In this document: piece after piece, positions 58,101 to 64,000 of the stretch
Numbering within the stretch: the stretch's first letter is position 1
Layout of the letters: each line of letters starts with the position of its first letter
DNA from: an uncultured Pelagibacteraceae bacterium
Lineage (GTDB): Bacteria; Pseudomonadota; Alphaproteobacteria; Pelagibacterales; Pelagibacteraceae
Reading direction: 5' to 3'
NCBI GenBank assembly: GCA_902596975.1
Contig: CACJWS010000005.1
Location: 36,057-100,056 of the forward strand
Length of the DNA: 64,000 bases
Notes under the pieces: model-generated
The model's input: only the letters and a program-made list of their open reading frames with translations
The model's database searches: none
Told to the model about the DNA's origin: nothing
Program-made: the position numbers and the translations under genes

Positions 58101-59606
58101 ATCACCCATTGAGCCTGTTGCTTCTTTAGCATCTTCTGCCATTGGATGAAGAATTAATTCTAAATCTTCTATGCTATATCCAAAACAATGTTGAAAATTC
58201 CTCAAACTTTGGCCTTCTAGCTCTACTTTTTCAGTTTCTGCCTCTAATTTTTTATCAAGATCAATAATCTGATTGTTGTAATGCTTATATTCTTTTGAAA
58301 GGTAGTTTTTTATTTCATCGTTTGAATATACTTTGCCTTTTTCTATTCTTACTCCTAATATTTCTCCAGGTCCTAATCTTCCTTTAGATACAATTTTTTT
58401 CTCATTTAAATCTATCATTCCTGTTTCACTTCCTGCGAAAAGAAGTTTGTCTCTTGTCACTGTATATCTAAGTGGTCTTAGTCCATTTCTGTCAGTTGCA
58501 ACAATTACCCATTCATTATCTGTTGCAGCTATAGCAGCTGGCCCATCCCAAGGCTCCATGGTGCTATTTAAAAAATTGAATAGTTGTTGATGATCTTTTT
58601 TTAATACCTTATTTTTTTTTGACCAAGCGTCTGGTATTAACATTAATTTTGCTAGAGGAGCAGGCTGTCCAGAAATATTTAATAACTCAAAAACATTATC
58701 TAATGATGCAGAGTCAGAATTTCCAGCTGGTATTACAGGCTTAAGATTCTCTATATCTTCGAAAACTGGACTAAACATCTCTTCTTCGTGAACCTTCATC
58801 CAATTAACATTTCCTTTAAGGGTATTTATTTCACCATTATGCGCTATAGATCTAAACGGTTGAGCTAAGTCCCAACTAGGCGCAGTATTGGTTGAAAATC
58901 TTTGATGAAATATTGCATACCTAGATATAAATCTTTCGTCTTTTAAGTCAGTATAAAAATCTGACAAAGCTTCTGCTAAAAACATTCCTTTATAAATGAT
59001 AGATTTAGAACTAAATGAACATATATAAAAATTATTTAATTGATTATTGAGAGCTTCTTTTTCAATTACTCTTCTAGTTTCATACAATTTTTGTTCCAGG
59101 GATTTATTTACAACTTTTTTGTCATTGTATGTGAACAAAACTTGAGTAATTTCAGGTCTTGTTTGTTCAGCTTTTTCTCCTAAGACAGAGGGATCAACAG
59201 GAACTTGCCTCCAGCCATAGATACTAAAATTTCTCTTTGTTAGTTCACTTTCAACAATAGTTCTACATTGCTCTTGAGCGCTATAATCATTTCTTGGTAA
59301 GAAAATCATACCCACACATAGTTCAGAATTATCATGTTTATGACCAGTGACTTCAATTTTTTCCTCAAAGAAATCTTTAGGAATTTCAATATGAATTCCG
59401 GCACCATCTCCTGTTTTTCCGTCTGCATCTATTGCACCCCTATGCCAAACAGCTTTTAAGGCATCGATTCCATATTCTACGACTTTTCTTGATTTTAGAC
59501 CTTCGGTAGATGCTACTAAGCCTACACCACATGCATCATGTTCCATTTCTTCCGAGTAAACATGATTACTTTTTAAAATTTTTAAATTTTTATTTCTTAA
59601 CTTCAT
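55110..59606 (-). CDS. gltB: Glutamate synthase (NADPH) large subunit
   Basis: 1498 aa. An N-terminal class II glutaminase domain has nucleophile Cys26 (HDACGVG), preceded by a 25-residue propeptide that is normally removed. A central domain and the FMN/3Fe-4S synthase domain (about 800-1200, [33 protein letters not shown]) follow, then a C-terminal beta-helix ([21 protein letters not shown]). It assimilates ammonium together with glutamine synthetase. It overlaps gltD by 1 nt. Confidence 0.97.
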   Translation of the reverse strand: [1498 protein letters not shown]

Positions 59607-61039
59607 TAAGCAACTCTAAGTTTTTGTTTACTTTGTAAATAATTATCAATTGATGTTGCGGCATCTCTTCCGTCTTTGATACCCCAAACCACTAAGGATG
59701 CTCCACGAACTATATCTCCAGCTGCAAAAACTCCCTCTATACTAGTTTCCATTGTATCAAAATCCGCTTTTATTGTTCCCCATCTTGATACTTGTAATTT
59801 TTCTTCATTAAATAATTTTGGAAGATCTTCTGGATCAAATCCAAGTGCTTTGATTACAAGATCAGCTTTAATTTCAAAATCTGAATTTTCTTCAATAACT
59901 GGTTTTCTTCTACCACTATCATCTGGCTCACCCAATTTCATTTTATTAACAACTACACTTTCAATTTTATTTGTTCCCTTAAACTCTTTAGGGCTTGTTA
60001 ACCAAATGAATTCAACACCTTCTTCTTCTGCATTGCCAACTTCTCTTGCTGACCCTGGCATATTTTCTCTATCTCTTCTATATAAACATTTTACAGATTT
60101 AGCATTCTGTCTCACTGAAGTCCTTAAGCAGTCCATTGCTGTATCGCCACCTCCAATTACTACAACATCTTTGCCTTCAGCATTTAAAGTTCCGTTATCA
60201 AACAGCTCAACTTTATCACCTAGTCCTTTTTTATTTGATGCTGTCAAAAATTCCATTGCAGGGAAAATATTACTCAAATCGTTACCAGGTAGATTAACTT
60301 CTCTAGCTTTATAAACTCCTGTAGCTATTAAAATTGCATCATGTTTTTCTCTTAACTCTATCAAGCTGGAATCTTTTCCAACTTCAAAGTTTAAGACAAA
60401 TTTAATCCCACTTTCTTCTAAAAGTTTTATTCTTCTTTGAACAACATGCTTTTCTAATTTAAATCCTGGGATACCATAAATTAGTAACCCTCCAGCTCTG
60501 TCATAACGATCATATATTGTTACCTTGTATCCTTTTTTTCTGAGTTGTTCTCCACAAGCAAGTCCAGCAGGTCCAGAACCTATAATTCCTACACTCTCAT
60601 TTTTTTCACTATTTATCTCAATTGGCTTAACCCAACCATTTTCCCAAGCTTTCTCTGTAATATATTTTTCTATTGATCCAATAGTTACTGTTCCGTGACC
60701 CGATTGCTCTATTACACAATTTCCTTCACACAGCCTATCCTGGGGGCAAATTCTTCCACAAACTTCTGGCATGTTGTTTGTGCTTTGTGACAATTGATAA
60801 GCTTCCTCATACCTTCCCTCAGCAGTTAGTTTAAGCCAATCTGGTATATTGTTACTTAATGGACAATGAACTTGGCAAAATGGTACTCCACATTGAGAAC
60901 ATCTGCTTGATTGTTGAACAGCTCTATCTTTAAGAAATTCTTTATATATTTCACCAAAATCCTCTTTTCGGTCCGATATATCTCTTTTAGGTGGATTTTG
61001 TTGACCTATATCAACAAACTTAAGCATTTTTTCTGACAT
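59606..61039 (-). CDS. gltD: Glutamate synthase small subunit
   Basis: A 477 aa FAD/NADPH subunit. N-terminal cysteine motifs for 4Fe-4S clusters (CSQCGVPFCQVHCP, then CGRICPQDRLCEGNC), an FAD GxGxxG region (GIIGSGPAGLACGEQL) and an NADPH-binding GGGDTAMDC are visible. It is the first gene of gltD-gltB. A possible promoter ends about 11 nt before the ATG. Confidence 0.96.
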   Translation of the reverse strand: MSEKMLKFVDIGQQNPPKRDISDRKEDFGEIYKEFLKDRAVQQSSRCSQCGVPFCQVHCPLSNNIPDWLKLTAEGRYEEAYQLSQSTNNMPEVCGRICPQDRLCEGNCVIEQSGHGTVTIGSIEKYITEKAWENGWVKPIEINSEKNESVGIIGSGPAGLACGEQLRKKGYKVTIYDRYDRAGGLLIYGIPGFKLEKHVVQRRIKLLEESGIKFVLNFEVGKDSSLIELREKHDAILIATGVYKAREVNLPGNDLSNIFPAMEFLTASNKKGLGDKVELFDNGTLNAEGKDVVVIGGGDTAMDCLRTSVRQNAKSVKCLYRRDRENMPGSAREVGNAEEEGVEFIWLTSPKEFKGTNKIESVVVNKMKLGEPDDSGRRKPVIEENSDFEIKADLVIKALGFDPEDLPKLFNEEKLQVSRWGTIKADFDTMETSIEGVFAAGDIVRGASLVVWGIKDGRDAATSIDNYLQSKQKLRVA

Positions 61040-61050
61040 GGTGGACGCTG

Positions 61051-61080
61051 TATATACGATAAAAATTTAATAATAAACAA
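61051..61080 (-). promoter_or_regulatory. Possible gltD promoter
   Basis: On the minus strand TTGTTT (61080-61075) and TATATA (61056-61051) are 18 bp apart, predicting a start about 4-6 nt before the gltD ATG and leaving no SD. This is a modest match to consensus in AT-rich DNA. A 6-bp inverted repeat (61148-61164) lies further upstream. Confidence 0.35.
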
Positions 61081-61147
61081 TTACAAGGTCATAAATATTG
61101 ACTAATATTTCACAAAACTTAAGTAAATCAGCGGTTTTTTCTTATTA

Positions 61148-61164
61148 TGCATAGATGATATGCA
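61148..61164. repeat. Inverted repeat TGCATA-N5-TATGCA between gltD and uppP
   Basis: A perfect 6-bp inverted repeat around GATGA in the 178-nt divergent region. The spacing is typical of a dimeric regulator site. It lies about 110 nt before gltD and about 55 nt before uppP. No other conserved element was seen in this region. Confidence 0.35.
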
Positions 61165-61217
61165 AATATGTAATTGCTTTAATTTGGTTACAATTTCATT
61201 ATGAAGTATTGGATCTA

Positions 61218-61985
61218 ATGATTTCAAAATATGTAGAGACGCTAATTTTATCAATTATTCAAGGAATATCTGAGTTTATTCCAGTTAGCTCGTCTGCACA
61301 TCTTTTAATTATATCAAGATTGAGTGACTTCAATGTTAGCAACCTACAATTAGATATTAGTCTGCATTTAGGTTCTTTGTTAGCAATTATTTTATTTTTT
61401 AGAAAAGAGTTAATAAATATCATTAATAATAAAAATATATTTCTACTAATAATTCTTGGGTCAATACCATTGGTTATTGTTGGTTATATTTTTTACTCCA
61501 CAAATTTAATTGATCAATTTAGAAACTTAAAAGTTGTCGCTTGGACAACTTTTATTTTTGGAATTTTATTATACTTTTCAGATAAGTTTGAATTGAAAAA
61601 TAAAATTTCTTCAGAATTAAATATTAAAAGTATTATTATAATAGGGTTATTTCAGATTTTAGCTATTATTCCAGGAGTCAGCAGATCAGGAATAGTAATT
61701 ACAGCTTCAAGATTTTTAAAATTTGATAGAGTTGAATCATCGAAGATAGCTTTTTATTTGTCTATTCCAGCTTTATCAGGTGCAAGTGTTTTGGGATTTA
61801 AAGATGTTATTGATGATCAAATAAATTTTGATACTATTTTTATTTTTTCTACTTTAGCCTCATTTTTATTTTCTTATTTTACAATTAAATATTTTCTTAT
61901 TTATGTTAAGATGTTTAGTTTAAATTTTTTTGTTATTTATAGAATAGTTTTAAGTATTATTCTTTTTTTAATTATTTACTTATAA
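61218..61985 (+). CDS. uppP: Undecaprenyl-diphosphatase
   Basis: Recycles the lipid carrier for peptidoglycan and glycans (BacA type). A 255 aa polytopic protein; signature one is QGISEFIPVSSSAHL (15-29) and signature two is IPGVSRSG. I choose ATG 61218, which gives the usual N-terminus; the longer frame to 61155 adds 21 non-conserved residues. The 3' end overlaps the convergent DMT gene by 6 nt. Confidence 0.92.
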   Translation: MISKYVETLILSIIQGISEFIPVSSSAHLLIISRLSDFNVSNLQLDISLHLGSLLAIILFFRKELINIINNKNIFLLIILGSIPLVIVGYIFYSTNLIDQFRNLKVVAWTTFIFGILLYFSDKFELKNKISSELNIKSIIIIGLFQILAIIPGVSRSGIVITASRFLKFDRVESSKIAFYLSIPALSGASVLGFKDVIDDQINFDTIFIFSTLASFLFSYFTIKYFLIYVKMFSLNFFVIYRIVLSIILFLIIYL

Positions 61986-62867
61986 TTTTTTTGAAGTTGG
62001 GGCAACTTGAGAAAATATTACAGCAATAAGAATTAATATGCATCCTATAATATTATTTATGTTAAGAACTTGACTTAAAATAATCCATCCAGCAATTGTT
62101 GCAAATACACCTTCGAGGGAGTAGATTATTGCTGCAGGAGCTTCTTCAATGTTTTTTTGTGCAAACATTTGTAAAGTAAAAGCAATTCCTCCAGATAATA
62201 CTCCTGCATATAATATTGAACTGTATTCAGTTAAAATTTTTGTAATAACTACTTCCTCTAAAATAAAAGCAAATAGAAGAGATAAACCAAAAACAAGAGC
62301 TGCTTGTAATGCTGCATAAAAAATCGGTATATTAAATTTCTCCATAAATTTTCCAGCGAAAATTATATGTAATGCCCAAAATAGTGAGCATAGAATAACT
62401 AAAGCATCACCTATCATAATTTCTGAGTTTGAAAAATCACTTAACAGGTAAACACCTATTATACATAAACCTATCGAAGGCCAAAGACTCCAATGGACTT
62501 TAATAGAATAAATAAAAAATAATAAAATTGGAACTAATGGAACGTAAAAAACTGTAAAAAAAGCTGCATTAGCTATATTAGTGTATTGTAATGCGGCTTG
62601 CTGCAAGTAGGTGCCCAAAAATAATGATATACCCATTAAAAATAAATATTTTAAAAATAATTTTTTATTAGAATTGATTTCATAATTAATTTTTTTTCTT
62701 TCTAAAATTAAAGCAATGGGTAGGACTGTAAGAAAACCAACAAAAAATCTAGATGCATTGAATGTTAATGGACCAATATTGTCCATGCCTGTGTCTTGAG
62801 CAATGAAAGCAGTGCCCCAAATAAATGTTGTTATCAAAGCGCATATAAGCGATGTAGTTTTGGACAT
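61980..62867 (-). CDS. EamA/DMT-superfamily transporter
   Basis: A 295 aa protein with about ten transmembrane helices in two EamA repeats (about 5-140 and 150-290). The first repeat ends around YVPLVPILLF and the second includes SLEGVFATIAGWIIL. This is a drug/metabolite transporter, probably exporting amino acids or related metabolites; the substrate cannot be read from sequence. It lies 14 nt downstream of the dioxygenase gene. Confidence 0.85.
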   Translation of the reverse strand: MSKTTSLICALITTFIWGTAFIAQDTGMDNIGPLTFNASRFFVGFLTVLPIALILERKKINYEINSNKKLFLKYLFLMGISLFLGTYLQQAALQYTNIANAAFFTVFYVPLVPILLFFIYSIKVHWSLWPSIGLCIIGVYLLSDFSNSEIMIGDALVILCSLFWALHIIFAGKFMEKFNIPIFYAALQAALVFGLSLLFAFILEEVVITKILTEYSSILYAGVLSGGIAFTLQMFAQKNIEEAPAAIIYSLEGVFATIAGWIILSQVLNINNIIGCILILIAVIFSQVAPTSKKL

Positions 62868-62881
62868 TAATTTAATTAAAT

Positions 62882-63979
62882 TTAGATAATATTATTCATT
62901 CTACAACAGCTATCAAAATCTTCTTTATTGATATAGCAACCAGCCATTTTTCTTATACCTGAAAATGCACCTCTACCATGCATTACTCTCCAATTATTAA
63001 AAATTAGTAATTCACCAGGTTTTAAAATATGCCTCCACTGATATTGCTTTTGGTTTGCCATCGTATCAAATACCTTAATTGCTTTATAAAAATTAATTGT
63101 TTTCTGATTAGTTTCTCTAAAAGGTGCTCTATCGTAATTGTTAAAACTAATTTGATGAAAATTATTTTTTTCATTTAATTTTATTATTGGTCTTTTTGCT
63201 TCAAGGCAAACACCATCACCAATATACGAACCTTTAACTTTTGTAGTTGTTAAAGTTTTAAAATGTTTTTTATATTTTTGTTTGATTTCATTTGCCAATT
63301 TAAATCCATCTACCATTATAGAATCTCCACCTTTAGCATCATACTTACAACAAAGCAGTAATTGTAAACCCGGAGCATCATTACTATATGTAGAGTCTGT
63401 ATGTGGTCTCAGTTCTTGGTTTGAATATGCGCTATCTGCTTTTTTATTATTTGATTCAAAAGTCCACAATCCTCCAAAAATTGAATTTCTGACATAACCT
63501 ATTTTTTTAGCTATATATTCAACAGAGTTCAAATTCTTTGAGCAATTTCTTACGACTGCAAAACCATATGTGTGGATTTTTTTTAATAAATTTTTAAATC
63601 CAACTTTAGTTTGTAATTGCTTATAGTTAATGAAAATTTGATTTTTTATGTCTTTATCTTTCCAAAATTGAGTATCACTTTTAGTTTCTTCTTTTTTTAA
63701 AGAATTTTTTTTTAAAAATTCATATGAATATTTGGTTGGTTTATTTTCATCAGACCATAATATTTCAATAAATTTCCCATTTTTTAATAATTTTGCTTTT
63801 TTAACTTTGATATTAATGTCTAAATTTGCGGTATAAGTTATTCTTTGATTGGTTTTAAAATCCCAGTTTTTTTTATTTTTAATATGATCTCTTAACCAAA
63901 TATTAGGAAATGTTTCAAACTTATTGTCATTAAAGTAAAATACAGTTTTATTATTTAAAAGTTTAAAATTTTTAATCAT
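62882..63979 (-). CDS. Gamma-butyrobetaine/trimethyllysine dioxygenase-like Fe(II)/2-oxoglutarate enzyme
   Basis: 365 aa. An N-terminal GBBH-like (DUF971) domain with WLRDH at 28-32 precedes a TauD-type double-stranded beta-helix. The iron ligands are His193 and Asp195 (RPHTDSTY) and distal His334 (RVMHGR). GGDSIMVDGF matches the family. The zinc cysteines that follow WLRDN in carnitine-pathway enzymes are absent (HIKNKKNWD instead). The enzyme could hydroxylate a betaine or another small zwitterion. It probably overlaps an upstream gene by ATGA. Confidence 0.82.
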   Translation of the reverse strand: MIKNFKLLNNKTVFYFNDNKFETFPNIWLRDHIKNKKNWDFKTNQRITYTANLDINIKVKKAKLLKNGKFIEILWSDENKPTKYSYEFLKKNSLKKEETKSDTQFWKDKDIKNQIFINYKQLQTKVGFKNLLKKIHTYGFAVVRNCSKNLNSVEYIAKKIGYVRNSIFGGLWTFESNNKKADSAYSNQELRPHTDSTYSNDAPGLQLLLCCKYDAKGGDSIMVDGFKLANEIKQKYKKHFKTLTTTKVKGSYIGDGVCLEAKRPIIKLNEKNNFHQISFNNYDRAPFRETNQKTINFYKAIKVFDTMANQKQYQWRHILKPGELLIFNNWRVMHGRGAFSGIRKMAGCYINKEDFDSCCRMNNII

Positions 63980-64000
63980 TGCTTAGCTAATTTGTAGGCA
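63976..64000 (-). CDS. Possible 3' end of an upstream gene (cut by window edge)
   Basis: On the minus strand a frame ending AYKLAKQ-stop has its TGA overlapping the ATG of the dioxygenase gene (ATGA), the coupling used repeatedly here. Only seven codons are visible and another frame closes with TAA at 63983, so the call is weak. Confidence 0.25.

Noticed and set aside
59676..60314. 212-codon plus-strand open frame
   Set aside because: It is fully antisense to gltD, whose cysteine clusters and nucleotide-binding motifs are intact; no family motif is visible and the composition is that of a shadow frame.
61155..61217. 21-codon extension of uppP
   Set aside because: Not conserved in UppP; ATG 61218 places the QGISEFIPVSSSAHL motif at the usual distance from the N-terminus.

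Overview
The window is a continuous chromosomal segment of an AT-rich, streamlined alphaproteobacterium. It is almost certainly a member of the SAR11 clade (Pelagibacterales). The supporting signs are the very low GC, lysine/asparagine/isoleucine-rich proteins, near absence of intergenic DNA, many ATGA/TAATG stop-start overlaps, TTG/GTG starts, and alphaproteobacterial gene orders: pyrF-trpF-trpB-trpA-accD-folC, murA-DUF2948-hisD, rpmH-rnpA-yidD-yidC, bolA-J domain-cobS-cobT. There are no insertion sequences, prophage genes, CRISPR arrays or rRNA genes, and no gene-free stretch longer than about 250 bp.

Layout. 1-10364 (+): one long directon with the end of an LPS-transport gene, lptB, aroA, cmk, rpsA, an IHF-beta gene, pyrF, trpF, trpB, trpA, accD and folC. 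10361-22843 (-): a reverse directon. Read in its transcription direction it holds two small basic ORFs, dcd, murA, a DUF2948 gene, hisD, infA, tRNA-Phe, cspA, tRNA-His, hisS, hisZ, a sulfotransferase, hisG, rmuC, a PD-(D/E)XK nuclease resembling mitochondrial MGME1, sbcB and trxA. 22927-31091: tRNA-Thr, a VTT membrane protein (-), then rpmH-rnpA-yidD-yidC-argB-HAD phosphatase-dapD-dapE-HDAC-like deacetylase-SET methyltransferase (+). 31081-35119 (-): a large exported protein with a tiny membrane-protein gene upstream, def, fmt, truA. 35216-40372: aroK-aroB (+), bolA (-), J-domain protein-cobS-cobT (+). 40364-54313 (-): a GT4 glycosyltransferase, thrS-infC-rpmI-rplT-pheS-pheT-lepA, a methyltransferase, tRNA-Ser, gyrB and a RegB-type sensor kinase. 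54356-63979: an ABHD10-like hydrolase (+), gltB/gltD (-), uppP (+), a DMT transporter and a gamma-butyrobetaine/trimethyllysine-dioxygenase-like enzyme (-).

Most genes serve core functions: translation (S1, IF-1, IF-3, L20, L34, L35, four aminoacyl-tRNA synthetase genes, four tRNAs), amino-acid synthesis (Trp, His, Arg, Lys/DAP, shikimate, GOGAT), envelope biogenesis (Lpt, MurA, UppP, YidC) and DNA upkeep (GyrB, ExoI, RmuC, IHF).

The most unusual signals are the following. The trpF-trpB-trpA block has altered diagnostic catalytic residues in TrpB, with matching changes in TrpF and TrpA. A chromosomal MGME1-like nuclease lies between ExoI and RmuC. A translationally coupled HDAC-like/SET-domain gene pair is present. 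GyrB lacks the large insertion typical of Gram-negative GyrB. The tRNA-His has A73 and no encoded G-1, and ends 4 nt before the hisS start codon. Compaction is extreme: all six convergent CDS pairs overlap, and all four tRNAs lie within 4 nt of an ORF. All functional statements rest on motif recognition by eye; no database search was run.
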